A stretch of DNA of 64,000 nt from the NCBI RefSeq assembly GCF_035083965.1, contig NC_089724.1:10720910-10784909 (forward strand), written 5' to 3'. This document shows positions 1 through 11,693 of the stretch, in pieces. Both the position numbers and the translations under genes were made by a program. The stretch is from Branchiostoma lanceolatum. Its lineage: Eukaryota; Chordata; Leptocardii; Amphioxiformes; Branchiostomatidae. Numbering within the stretch: the stretch's first letter is position 1; each line of letters opens with the position of its first letter. A model generated the notes under the pieces. It saw only the letters and a program-made list of their open reading frames with translations. It was not told the DNA's origin and did not search any database.

Positions 1-2094
1 TAATGATGTTTGTACTTCCTGTGGCCCACTTTATCCAAAGATAAACATTGTGGGAAACAACATGCATGGATAGCAGCTAAGTTAACCGTCAGCAAGAATT
101 ATTTCAAGTGCAATACAATAATCAAGTTGCTTTATAGATTATAGCAGAATGAATGATTTTCCTTTGCGTACATTTTATGCTCTGTCCTTCAATCCCATGT
201 TTGGGCTTTGCCTCAAGCACAAGAGAGAACAAGTATATATCACACCTGTCCACAAGAGTACAGGTTCGCTCTACACTTGACTGCCCTGGCCAAAAGCACA
301 AGTAGTCTGGTAGTAAGTGATATTACACTATCATCTGTCGAAAATCATTATGCTTTCCCTCAATATGTGGTTAGAGGACAACTTTACTTATTTATGATAG
401 ACGGGTTAGTTTTTCTTTAGTGAATGATTGTTGGTTTAAAGAAGATAGGGTTGACTGGACCTCAGTTGGCACAAACATGTATGACTCCCTGTGTCCAACA
501 AGCATGAAATATATGTAAGCCAAGATGACAAGTTTCTGTTCTGTTTTTCAAGGTCAGGGGTCAGCTACAAATCCCAGACCACAAGGCATGAGTGGTTTGG
601 GTTTGTTTGGTGTCAGTCTCACACGAAACATCTGTATTTCCAAGGACTTGGCGCATGGTCAAACTGGGCATCTCATTCAAACTCCAGCTGGAAACAGCCA
701 ATGCATTCAGATAGCACCTCTCAGATAGCACCTCTCGTCTCTGCATGGAGAAGGTAGGGGAACAGGCTGGACAAGAAGACCTCAGAGCTTGTATTCAGTC
801 TTCCCGGTCAGAAAACCTGCCATCAAACCTGCAGCCAGGTGTGTCAATCACAGGTGTATCTTACCTATCCTTGTAGAGGTACTAGTAAGTATTCTGCAAT
901 TTTTCATTTCTTGCTGATTGAAGACCTCACCAACATTGAGAGTCGTTCTGCAGCTAGCTTGCGGTCTTCTCTTGTTTTCCACTGCCAAAATATTCATCAG
1001 AAAGAATTAGAGTATTAGGCTTGATATATATTTAGAAGATATTCATTATAAAGCTTAACTTAAAAGACAATCACGATTTTCCAGAAATATGTCTGAAACG
1101 CATTGTTATATTAAACAGTGAGAAAATTGCAATGCATGATATTTGCCTGATGTCACATTTATTCTTCATTCAGATGGGGAAAACCATTAATTTGAAATGA
1201 CGAAAATACAGTGTACATTGTTTTTGCGTAAGTTGCTTTGAAGGCTTTTTGGTTTTTCGGAAAATTGCAATTTTGCTTGAATAATGTTGAAGCTTTCTTC
1301 GTTAACACTGTCCGCCAATGTTCAAGCCTCTCCTGTGGCTGAATGCATGGAATGTGTTCAATGGTGCATGTGAGCTCCTCAAGTGGTGATTCTGTGCGCT
1401 CCACAAACATCTGTGTCTTTGACTTCTCCCCCATGCTGTAGACCTCCCTGCCCGTTAGTTACACTTGCACAGGAGTAAAGTCAACGGAACACAAGTTCAA
1501 GTCTGTTTGTGGACATGTCAACAGAGGCAACAATAAGGTGTATGCAGTTTGTTTTATCCTTGATATCTTAGTCATGTCTGTGCAGTCAGGTGTTCTGTTT
1601 ACAGGAATGGCCCCAGGCTGCTGGCTGGAAAAGTACATGTACCTGGGCACTACTTTGTTTTGTATACTAGGGTAGGGTCTTTTCATTTAATCTCTCTTGG
1701 AGGGGGGGAGGTGGTGTATAACAAACCAAAATGTGTTAATTTCTTCTTCACTTTAGAAGTAACTCCAGTTTAGTCTGAATTTAGCGACATGAAGTTGTCA
1801 TTTTCTATTGATATGACCATAGCTGCCCTTCAAAAGAAGTGAAGTGCATCATTCAGTTTTATAAGCCATCCAAAAACAATATTAACAACAACAACACCTG
1901 CCAATGGTTTACAAAGCTGTGTCTGGTGTATGGTAAATGTACCTTACTAAGTTACTGCCACCTCATTCCTAAATGTTTATTTCACAGCTATTTGTGAGTC
2001 CCTCCTCTCCAATTAACACATCGTTAACTTATAGCACCTAGGTGCTATCTGCTAATTTGTTATATATATAATGCTCATATTTTTTCTTATTGCA
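1..2094. other. Non-coding stretch upstream of the RASSF gene
   Basis: No convincing exon, RNA gene or repeat array is seen here. The short open frames have no recognisable protein character. The stretch ends at a pyrimidine-rich acceptor-like sequence (ttttttcttattgcag at about 2079-2094), so at least its last part may be an intron in the 5' untranslated region of the downstream gene. Intergenic or intronic status cannot be settled from sequence alone. Confidence 0.4.
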
Positions 2095-2358
2095 GGATAA
2101 ATTGTATCAGACTCAAAATCTAATAGTTTTGCCATTATTTCCAGATGACCTGATGAGGAGTCCTGTTCCTGTGGACAACACTTTTACCCCATCAACTGTT
2201 CAGCACACATCTACAGGAACACTCTAGCCAGCATGTGACTTCCCAGAAGAGTTTCCTCTCTAAAGAATTCTAGATGGAGCAGTATGAACTGTTGAGTGAA
2301 TTCTGTGGAACTGTACCTTGAATTCTGTGCAACTTTTTGTAAGTAGAAAACAAGCAAG
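2095..2358 (+). promoter_or_regulatory. 5' leader of the RASSF gene with several upstream ORFs
   Basis: This lies between an acceptor-like site (alternatives after 2094 or after 2144) and the start codon at 2359. It carries several upstream ATGs, each closed before the main start. ATG at 2145 is followed one codon later by TGA. ATG at 2153 opens a 24-codon frame ending at 2227. A further ATG near 2233 is stopped at once, and ATG at 2274 opens a frame of about 15 codons. Such leaders usually lower or condition translation of the main ORF. Transcription of this exact interval is inferred. Confidence 0.45.
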
Positions 2359-4986
2359 ATGGAGATGAAGGTGTGGGTCGAGGGCATCCAGCGCGTGGTG
2401 TGCGGCGTGACCGAGAAAACCACATGCCAGGAAATCGTCATCGCACTCGCCCAGGCCACGGGGAAGACTGGACGCTTCACGCTGGTGGAGAAATGGCGCG
2501 ACATGGAGCGCCTTGTCCCGCCTACGGAGGCGCCGTTCAAAAATGTTGCAAAGTGGGGCCAGTATGCAAATGACGTCACTTACTTCCTGCGTAAGTCAGG
2601 AAGCACAAAGAAGCGTCCCTCGTCGGCAAAACCCGCCCCGCCAGAAAGAACGTTCTTACGACAGAGCCTTCCTCCAAAGGCTGTATCTAAGGAGGGGTTT
2701 GCCATCCAACGAAAGGAGCCTTTGAGAAAATCATTGAACTCACAGGTAAGTGCCAAAACTGACTTTGAGGCAAAGGAGTTTCAAGAAAAAGTGACACATC
2801 ATCCGGACAGGTCGTACGACGATCTGATGAAGATCGTGCGCTTCCAACAGGACAAGTTGAACTTTCAGAAGTGTCAGCTGACAAAGCTGGACTCTGAGAT
2901 TCGAGACTTAGAGCTGATTGAGGAGACAGTGTCCGGCGACCAAAGCCAGGAACTCGGCAGACTCGAATCTCTCGGTAAAGAGTACGAGAGACAGCTACAG
3001 TCCCTGGAGATAGTGGAGATGGAACTGGCCAGAGAGCTAGCGGAACGGGACAGACTGCAGACAGACATCACCAGAGTTCAGGCGCAGATCGCAGACACGG
3101 AGAAACAGCTGCAGCAGTTCTTAGCAAAGGTGGACAAGCTGATGCAGGAGTTTGACCAGGAAAAGGAGAAGCAAAAAATCAGTGATGAAAGTGCCAAAGA
3201 GCAGGAGCAGCAGCTGACTGCAGAGATCCAGGACTTGAAGAAGGAGATCGCACAGCAGCTGGGGGAGCACAGCCGCTACACCAAGGAACTCTCCGAGGTG
3301 GAGGAGCAAATCAAAGATGTGGAAAATGAGATAAACCAAAAGAACAAGGACCTGGACGTCTTGGGGAAGGAACTGAAGGACGTGAACTTCCAGGACTTTG
3401 TGAAGACTACAGGGTACATAGTGGAGGTGCCCCCAACAGCAACTAATGGAGATTCACCACCAAGTAAGTTGGACTCTTCTTTTGTCTTTCACATGTTCAT
3501 ACAGAGTTGTATTATCTACGAAAAACAATGAACAACCTGATCACCTGACAAGGAAAGCAGCTTTTAATGTTCTTTGCATAATGAAGGTTTAACCAGCACT
3601 TCAATAACTAAACTACATTCTGAGTCTCAAACTATATGTTTAATTCAAAGTGTTAACATTAGATTAACTTATAGGTGACATCATTGAAGTAACATACTGT
3701 TATCTTATACACTTACTCTGTATATTTGTCTACTGTACATGTACAATGTTTGGCCGTATTTCTGTGTGGTAGAGTTAATCCAGCAGTAGACTTTGACTCT
3801 CTGCTCTTTGTTGCAGTAGCAGATGTAGATGTGCCAAACAAAACTACACCGACACAAGATCCCAAGACACAGGGTGTGGCATAACTTTGTATACTGTCTG
3901 GATTCTAACTGTGTTTTTCTTGGTTATGGAAAATTAACACTGCTGCCCTTGTGTCCTCTTCTAACATTTGAGTAACTGTGGTGTTGTTGCAACTGCCAAA
4001 GTCATAAAAGATTTAATGGGTCATTTGGAACTTCATGTTGATCATTCAGTCCTTGGCCACACCCTTCAGATGTTGCTAAGTGGGTATGGCTGAGGAAGGA
4101 TTGATATTATTTCACAACCATGCTCTTGTTGTAATGTACGTTATTGTGAAACTTTCAAAAGTTATTTGTCTTTTGACATTTTGGATTCAACAATGGGGTA
4201 TCTTTCCAGTGACTGTGTAGTTGTATTCCTCCACCCGCTGCTTCTATTAATGTTGCCTCTTGCTGATGTGTGATTAAAATTTTTCTTATTGTACCCAACT
4301 AAAAGACTTTAAAAAATACTACAAATGTACATTCTCTTATCCTTCCAAAGTTTGAATTTTGCCTTTTGGTTGGACTTCCCTGTCCGTGTTTTCCAATACA
4401 TCCTCATTGAACCCCCTACCATGTTTTTAAACAAAATTTGCCTGTTACGAACAGCTTGCAAGTGGCGAAAGAAATCAATTTTGTGTTATCAAACGTTTGT
4501 CTCATTGCGTGACAACACTGTAATTCCTGGCTTAACTGTTAGCATGGCATTTGTCATGATTTATTGACAGTCCTCTATTATCTAGCAGCCACTGTTCAGA
4601 TTGTGAATGTGAAACTAGCACTAAAAAGCATCATTGCTGCATTTGAGAGTGCACTGTCAGGTGGGCCATCATCTTGATTTTCCACTGTCTAAAAACAGAC
4701 CTGTCTTCATTGAAATCAGAGGACTTGAGTTTATACTGTCGCCCTGGACTACATCTTAGAAAGGCATCTTCAGGTCCACTGATTATATCCATCATTCTTC
4801 AAAATGGTGATTGCAGTTTGTATATGGTCCCATCTAATCAAGTCTAATCCTACCTTTCTGTTTTCCTCAGACACGAAGACAGTTCTGGTGACATCGCGGC
4901 CCAACAGCGCGAGGAAGATCCTGAACCCACGAGAACTCCAGTCTGCTGTACCCACCACAAGAAACCCAGAGGGGATATGGGTGTAG
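2359..4986 (+). CDS. RASSF8: RASSF7/8-type N-terminal Ras-association domain protein (exons 2359-3463, 3817-3873, 4871-4986)
   Basis: This is an N-terminal RASSF scaffold. Family members act at cell junctions and in growth control. Residues 1-80 form a ubiquitin-fold RA domain opening with MEMKVWVEGIQRVVCGVTE and containing the conserved TCQEIVIALAQATG, EKWRDMERL and KWGQYANDV blocks. A basic linker follows with RQSLPP, then a long coiled coil at about residues 145-350 rich in E, K, Q and L. The last exon ends in NPEGIWV, the typical RASSF8-like tail. Splice phases are consistent: exon 1 ends in phase 1 (CAA|GTAAGT), the 57-nt middle exon is symmetric phase 1, and the last exon opens in phase 1 after ttttcctcag. 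Total length is 425 aa with the middle exon and 406 aa without; human RASSF8 is 419 aa. RASSF7 versus RASSF8 cannot be separated with certainty, because a single pro-orthologue is likely in a lancelet. Confidence 0.92.
3817..3873 (+). CDS. RASSF8: RASSF gene, candidate cassette exon
   Basis: A good acceptor (ctctttgttgcag) precedes this exon, and it ends at a weak donor (CAGG|GTGTGG). It is 57 nt long and both ends are in phase 1, so including or skipping it keeps the frame into the last exon. It encodes a short polar stretch, IADVDVPNKTTPTQDPKTQ, joined to the last exon by a junction codon read as Asp. If the weak donor is not used, the frame reaches TAA at 3883. That would give a form with a different C-terminus lacking NPEGIWV. 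The acceptor and phase are seen; alternative use is inferred. Confidence 0.6.
4871..4986 (+). CDS. RASSF8: RASSF gene, C-terminal exon
   Basis: The exon starts after ttttcctcag and encodes about 38 residues, including TSRPNSARKILNPRELQSA and the terminal NPEGIWV before TAG at 4984-4986. The pattern of a basic, serine-rich stretch followed by NPEGI-x-V at the extreme C-terminus is what vertebrate RASSF8 shows, which supports this as the true end of the protein. The final I-W-V has the hydrophobic-x-hydrophobic form of a class II PDZ ligand, but binding is not shown by sequence. Confidence 0.85.
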
Positions 4987-6325
4987 GAGGAGGGGTCATC
5001 GTAGAAGTTACGACATTCACACTTGCACTGTGTAATCCACCAGAACAGAAACAGGGTCCAAGTACACACACACATTATATCTTAGGTTAAAGCACCCTAT
5101 CATCAAAGTCTGCTATAAAAAATTATGATTGCTGTTGTACAGCAGTGATGTGCTGCAATTAGTGTACAAATAATACATATAGTGGCTGTTACTGAGCCCT
5201 GACTGTACTGCAATGTACTACCCTCTAGTGATGTGCATGTGAACTACAGCTACATGCCCAATTTGTCAGTGTGTCTGTGACTCTCCTTGTCCAGGGCCTG
5301 CTTTAGCCTTAAATGTCAAGCCAAGTACAGATCCTGATTGTCAACTGTGGTCAATTGATAGAATACAACTGTTCATCTAGTGTGTCTACAAATTTGTCAA
5401 AATCCAAGTACTTGTCGATTTGTGCATTTTTGGGAGGGGAGTTAGGGTAAGATAAGACCAAGAGAAGCTTTTTGTGCAGGAAGTGTTTATCAAAGGCAAC
5501 ATTTTGTCACTCCCTCTTTCTTACAGTTCATATCACACCCATCCTTAGTCTCAGACCTTGGCTTTTTATTGTGGGTACACCCAGTAATTGGAAAAATATT
5601 TCCAGTTCAACTTTCATACACATCTTTTGTTTCATTCTTTTTCTTCCAGGGAAAAGTAACTTCAGTCAGTGTCTCTCTCGACAGCTAGTTCAGCTTGATT
5701 CATTTCATATGTTTGATTTCCTACCAATGTTGTCTTTCGAATAGATCATCTGAGGTTACAACCACAGGGAAATAATCACAATAAGAACATCTGCAAGACA
5801 TTTTGTATAACAAAGTCGTAACAAGGTCACATTGGAAATATTACAATATCTTGTATGCACTTCTAGGTTAATGTTAGAATTATGTCCTTGTAATTAAGTA
5901 AAATCCAATCAATTTTGTATGTTTTGTACTTTGATAAGTCGCTGTATCAAGCACAATTGCTGATACTGCATGTTCATTATCATAATTTATGTATCAAATA
6001 CTTTGTAACCTTGTACATTTGTAATCATGTCATGCTCAATACGCTGTGTTATATGCCTGTAATTTTTGTACAGAAAATTTGTACAGTTTTTGTTGGGTGG
6101 CTGTTGTACCATAAATGACATAGGAGGCCAACAGCTTGTTAAACTGCATGTCTAGTAAGTCTAAAGAGTGCAAGATACACAATAGACTGATAACTCTGAC
6201 TGGTACATATTCATCATCTAACTACAGTGTTACTGCTACTGTTATACATAATAGTCACAACAGGAGAGTGACATGAATGCAGACATGTACTATGAATGAT
6301 GTAATAAACCTTTTGCCCAAACCAT
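4987..6325 (+). other. Probable 3' untranslated region of the RASSF gene
   Basis: This AT-rich sequence after the stop codon has no further exon-like coding potential. A canonical AATAAA at 6303-6308 is followed by a T-rich stretch, giving a plausible cleavage site around 6325. Earlier cleavage cannot be ruled out. Confidence 0.45.
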
Positions 6326-6346
6326 GATAGCTAGAGGGACTGTACT

Positions 6347-6545
6347 GTAAATTTATTTACTTTCGCAGTGGTTTTATTTCACGATAGTAGGAAGAAGCTT
6401 TTCGTGGTGTTCTTAGTTCATGGTTGAAACAATTCTGTAGTACCGTAGTCATACAAAGGAGACATATTTGCGGTGTCATGAAATTGTGCAGGAAAAATCA
6501 CTGCGAAAATAAAACCTCTGCAAAAGTTTCAAGATTTACGGTATT
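6347..6545. mobile_element. MITE-like inverted-repeat element, GCGGTGGTTTTA family (copy 1)
   Basis: It opens with tactgtaaatttatttactttcgcagtggttttatttc (6344-6381) and closes with the inverted counterpart, about 6504-6545, containing aaaataaaacctctgcaaaagt and tttacggta. The same terminal words recur near 15.9, 17.5-18.1, 29.2-29.8 and 62.9-63.1 kb. No transposase is present. The element is diverged. Confidence 0.6.
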
Positions 6546-6984
6546 TTAATACCAAGCATGTAGTTTTGACTCTGACCAGCTCATCTTTTGACTTTCTCCC
6601 TTCTTTGGAGTACCAGTAGTATCATATTCACAGTCATGTGGAAATAACATCCTACCTATGATATAAATGTAGGTGTCTTTAGCTATGCAGATAAAGGAGT
6701 AATGTAACTGTCACCCATATATTGAAGAACCTTATTTACTAGTTTTCTTATTGACCAGTTTCCATGACAGACTGAAGAAAGTTTTGGATTCTTCTGTTAG
6801 CAAAATGTGGATAAATTTTGTATGAAATGTGACATGGGCCCCCTGTATAGCATATAATATATAATATCAGAGCCATAGACACAGAATTCACTAAATCAGC
6901 TTCATCATCTCATCTGGATGGGTTCAGTTTAACTAAAAAAAAATTACTACCTGGCATACCAATATTCTATCACACAAATATATA

Positions 6985-7377
6985 AGGCCATGTTGATTAT
7001 ATGGATGACATCCTCGCGCGCATCAATTTTCGTCCATTTCCATCCCCCCAAAAAGTTTTCTAGCTTACTGTAAATCGTGGAAAGGGAGCTACAAAATGAG
7101 CAAATATCTGCTGTAAATTGCAAAAACATATTTCAGAAAACCGATACTAATGTCTAGAATGCCAAACTCAAAGAAGATGTGAAAGGCCAAAAATGAAGAA
7201 TCCGTTGGTTGGTATACAATTCTCTGTTTAGTCATTTCTTCAACCTTCCTGACCATGTAGATGTCATAATGAAAGCAACTTTTTTGTTAGAAAACTTTTT
7301 TTTTTCATTTGCACGCTCGCATCAGTTTTGGGGTTCCCAGAGGATGTCATCCATATAATCAAATCAACATGGCCTAA
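6985..7377. mobile_element. ~395-bp TIR element (copy 1 of a pair)
   Basis: The left end, aaggccatgttgattatatggatgacatcc, is matched in inverse orientation at the right end by ggatgtcatccatataatcaaatcaacatggcct. A related copy lies at 10676-11093 with the same ends and internal words such as gcgcgcatcaattttcgt and gcacgctcgcatcagttttgggg. There is no coding sequence, so this is a non-autonomous DNA transposon (MITE). Confidence 0.8.
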
Positions 7378-10300
7378 GACCGACAAAAAGGTTTTCTTCC
7401 CTTTCTCCATGTATTGTCTGACATCAAGGATTGTAACATTTAATCTGTTTTATGTATTCATTGTCTAGCTTTGGTTATGCTTAACAAAGATACATGCATG
7501 CATATGCAAACTCATATATATTTAACTTCACCTACTTTAACTTGTGTCAGTGTGTGGACTTCCAATACTATATACAGTCTGCATATACATGGTACAGTCA
7601 AGATACCAAATGCTGACTTTCAACTTTTAGTAGGAAAGGTTTTTTCATGTGTAAGTACCGGTAGTCTCCTATTTGACACCTGTGCTGCAGATATACATGT
7701 ACATGTTGATCACATTTTCAAGGTGCAGTCGAATGCCCCCGTAATATTTGAAGACTGGATAATGATGTATATGATGTACAGGTAGGGATTCATATCCTCC
7801 TTCAACCAGAACATTCACACTTATAAGCACTATTTACTGACATGCACAGAACCTCCTTTGTGTTATAGAGTTTAAAGCTGAAATACTGACATGGACTTGT
7901 AATTCTCATGTGGAATGTAAACTATATAATTACAGAATACAAACACATATTTCCTGTGCTTAACAATCAGATATTTGCTGTATTTTGAATCAGACATTGC
8001 TCATTTGAAACATGACATGTAACAATTAGATTCTACCAGATAACATGTTTCAAACTGAAGATAGGTGGAAAATGTACTTAAGATTCTTAACGTGCCAAAA
8101 ATGGAGCCCAGTCGTACATATCACATCACCACCATGCTGTCTTGCAATAAAAACTTGAAATACTTTTCATGGGGATTCCATTGGATATCATGTATTTGTC
8201 TCTAGTCTTGATGGGTTTCTATAGGTTTTGTATTGCTAGCCTTACCAGAACTTTCAAATATCATTTTCGACAATAATGTTAATCCATAGAGAAACACGAG
8301 TTAGATAACATGCCATTTGGGGGTGAATATTTGAGGTTCATGTCAGCAAAAAGTTCATGTCAGGAAAAAAAAGTAGATGTACAAAAGGTATGTAAAGAAT
8401 GGTAAAGTAGTTTTTGAACCATGGATACGCACTCAGAAATGCAAAATGAAAACCTCAGTAAATGTGTGTGTGTGTGAGTGTTTAGTTCAAAGTCTTGTCG
8501 CACTTACTGAAGCGTGCTGTTCGTTACTCTGACGCTGGGTGGTATCGTAATGTGGATATGTTGTAGTGGGGGGGGGGGCTGTTCTTACATTGTATTCACA
8601 TCGCACATTCACCTGGATTCAGGGACACTTCCCAGTGACACCGAAAAGGTCAATACTACAAATAAGTATTGGCATTGGGAAATCTTCAAGTTGAGGCGCT
8701 GTTTATAAATGTGACGCAGTGTCCTTGCATTGGCAGTGGTCCAAGATGCATAAAGATAACTCCAGCGGGGTTTGCAAATTGTAACTACATGCTGTTGGGT
8801 TCCCAGTCCAGGGTTCACTGAATACATGTAAAGTCATTGCCACTCGCTCATAGAACGGATAGGAGACACATCAGAATACAGAGGGGCTACCGCAGTCCGC
8901 TCCGAATCCGGTGATTTAGGCATGAATTTACGTGAGTTTTCAAACTCAGGCATGAGCACCAAAACAAAGTGATGTTTCGGTGTTCGTTTTAAAACGTCAT
9001 CAAGTTTGATTTATATGAACCGCGACACAGATTTAACATAAACCGTGGATTGCCAGTCATACATTTTGTAAAACGATGAGTAGTTGTCGACAGCTGTGGT
9101 ACATCAGTCTATCCATGGTACCAAGATGAGAAGACGGTCTTGACCCTGATTTTTCTGAAATGACATTGAATTGACCATAAAGTAACGCTTCAGAATATGG
9201 TTCATTAATGAAAATTTCGAGCTTGTGGTTGAGTAATCACGTTTACATGTCTTTCTACGTGTACATTTAATCTTTCAAGGAATGGAAGCCACCATGTGCA
9301 CCCCCAAGAAAATTACAAGAAAAAAGGGGGAATTCGGGGAACGTGAAAACATTGCCATCTCTGTAGGCCTGCAGTTGAGACGTCTTAATACACGTGTACA
9401 TCAAAGAGGCTTTATCAATCATTCTCGGCGAACCTGAGGCCTCGGGAGAAAGACCTTTAAGAACACATCGTCGTTTGTTGTTGCTCGAATGCGTTTTCGT
9501 GTAGATACTTCTCTAAGATCCTCTATTATATATTAAAGTGCTTTCTTTACATGCCTACCGCCGGTCCGCTCCTCCGCCTGCATCTATGTGCAGGCTATTG
9601 ATAGAACGATCAATTCTTGCGTAACCTGCGTCCTTGGGAGCACGGCTCGCGTTCTCTCAGCCACTGCACTGTCCCCGAAACTAGGCCAAATATGCTGCGC
9701 ACCTAGCGTCGCGCTTACGTATTACAGTCGTGACGTTGATCTATGTTTACGGCATTCGCACATCCGGTTGATGCTTATTTCGAATCACATTATCAGCGGC
9801 AATTGATATCTGTATGTAACGTGATGATATTGTTGGCTATCATGTTATTATGTAATTAGTGACAGTTGTGCTTTTATATTTTGATATCGGGGATACCTGA
9901 AAAACTGGCTTGTATTACCAAGTGTATTTTCCCTGTATGAATAAACAAAATAACATTCGGTAACAGGAAATCGTTGTGCATTAAACTGGTTCTGTCGCTA
10001 TTCACGCGGTTTCTTTCCACGGAAAACTTTTGGCGTAAAATTTACCTGAAATGACAAATTCCAAAGGTAAAACAGAAGACCAACTCGACGTACAATTTGA
10101 AAGATTGTAATATTATGATATGTCATATATGATGCATGTAGTCAAGGAAAAAATTAAATCATTTTGGTAGCACCCAATAGCTATGTATTGTTCAACGGTA
10201 GCAGCCAATAATTAACATTTGTATATGACTACATATATGTATGACAAATTCATATATTTGGGTCTGATATTCAGGTTTACCTAAATATTGCATATTAGGT

Positions 10301-10675
10301 TAGACTTACTAAGATATGTTTCCTAATCAGGCAAAATAACGTGTATGCAGCTTTTTCACAACGTTATTACGTACACTATCCGGGCTACACTCAATTTATG
10401 ACTGGACAGGGAAATTTCGAAAGTGTTCAACGTGGATTATATTTAGTATTACCGGTTAGCCAATGACGTCACCAGAGGTGTCGTAGCGTCGTTATTTGCG
10501 TCAGAGAGCTGAAATTGACGGCCACGTAATGTTCTGACATAGATAATGGACAAGAGCACACCAACATCACAAGTGTGAAGCGGATACTAGTATACGGGCC
10601 AGACTGGGGGTGTTTGGTATGGACGGTCCTCATCCTGTCAGCGTCCTTGATCGCGAAGTTACTCCTTGCAAGCTA
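7378..10675. other. Gene-free stretch
   Basis: No supported exon, RNA gene or repeat array was found. There is a poly-G run at about 8568-8578. The remainder is unremarkable, moderately AT-rich DNA. Confidence 0.4.
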
Positions 10676-11093
10676 GGCCATATTGATTTGATCAGATGGA
10701 TGACATCCGCGCGCGCATCAATTTTCGTACATTTCCAACAACATCAAACGTTTTCGACCATATTGTAAATCGTAAAAAGCAGCTGCAAAATGAGAAGAAA
10801 AAAAGATTTGTAAATTGTGAAAAATATTTCCGGAAATGGATACTAATATCTAAGAATGCCAAATTCAATTCCAAGGTCAAAAAGACGTTTTGAAAGAACA
10901 AAAAACAAGAATCCATATTTCGGTATACCATACTCTGTGTGCTTAGTTTTCTTCATCCTTACAGACCATGTAGATTTCATAGTGAATGTAACTTTTTTTT
11001 GTTTTTGCCAAACCTCTTTTTTTTATTCGCACGCTCGCATCAGTTTTGGGGTCCCCAGAGGATGTCATCCATATGATGAAATCAACATGGCCC
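10676..11093. mobile_element. ~418-bp TIR element (copy 2 of a pair)
   Basis: Starts taggccatattgatttgatcagatggatgacatcc and ends ggatgtcatccatatgatgaaatcaacatggccc. It is homologous along its length to 6985-7377 with many substitutions and small indels, so the two insertions are not recent relative to each other. Open frames inside it are chance frames over repeat DNA. Confidence 0.8.
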
Positions 11094-11621
11094 TAATTTC
11101 ATTACAGGGATGTAGTGCACAGGAGTACTGTTGGAGTAGCTAGGCCTGAGCAAGTTGGCGTCATCATCATGTTTTCAGCGTTGATTGATACCAATATTTT
11201 CTGGCCCATCCATGATTTTGTTTCATAACAGTGATTCTCTTGCTTCTGTAAATACAGATTATGAATCGTATCACAAGTGTGTTGTGTGATAACTTCTCTT
11301 CATATCTAATAACTCTGGTACTTTCTGTTCTATTTCTTCATATCCCACATTTACCTGCCCCAGAGAGGCATGATGCATATTTATCGATATTATGATAATA
11401 ACATTGCAATTGTATTTTGTATGGAGTGTTGGATAGAACATGTTTTGTAATATGTGATGTGTGGTGCGCGACACCAGCAATGGCTGTCGGCATGCCTGGT
11501 ATTGTATTTTTGCAATTCAATTCAAATGAAGTTAAATCTAATACATGTACAGTTAACTTTGTTGTTTAGCCTGTTTTGAAATGTGACAAAAACATTTAGG
11601 GAAACTGAAGCATGTCCTGCG
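11094..11621. other. Gene-free stretch beside the tRNA gene
   Basis: No supported coding exon is present. The words gacaccagcaatggctgt near 11470 resemble a segment at about 55608-55625, hinting at a shared dispersed repeat, but the match is short. Confidence 0.3.
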
Positions 11622-11693
11622 TAGCAGCGGGTGGTTTCGATCCACCGACCTCTGGGTTATGGGCCCAGCACGCTTCCACTGCGCCACGCTGCT
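11622..11693 (-). tRNA. Initiator tRNA-Met (CAT)
   Basis: On the minus strand a 72-nt cloverleaf starts AGCAGCGTGGCGCAGTGGAA and has anticodon loop GCCCATAACC, giving anticodon CAT. The acceptor stem AGCAGCG/CGCTGCT pairs perfectly. Initiator-specific features are visible: an A1:T72 first pair, three G:C pairs in the anticodon stem (GGG/CCC), and a T-loop reading ATCGAAA instead of TTCG. The D-arm and T-arm contain the internal A and B boxes used by RNA polymerase III. There is no intron, and CCA is not encoded, as expected for a eukaryotic nuclear gene. Confidence 0.96.
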
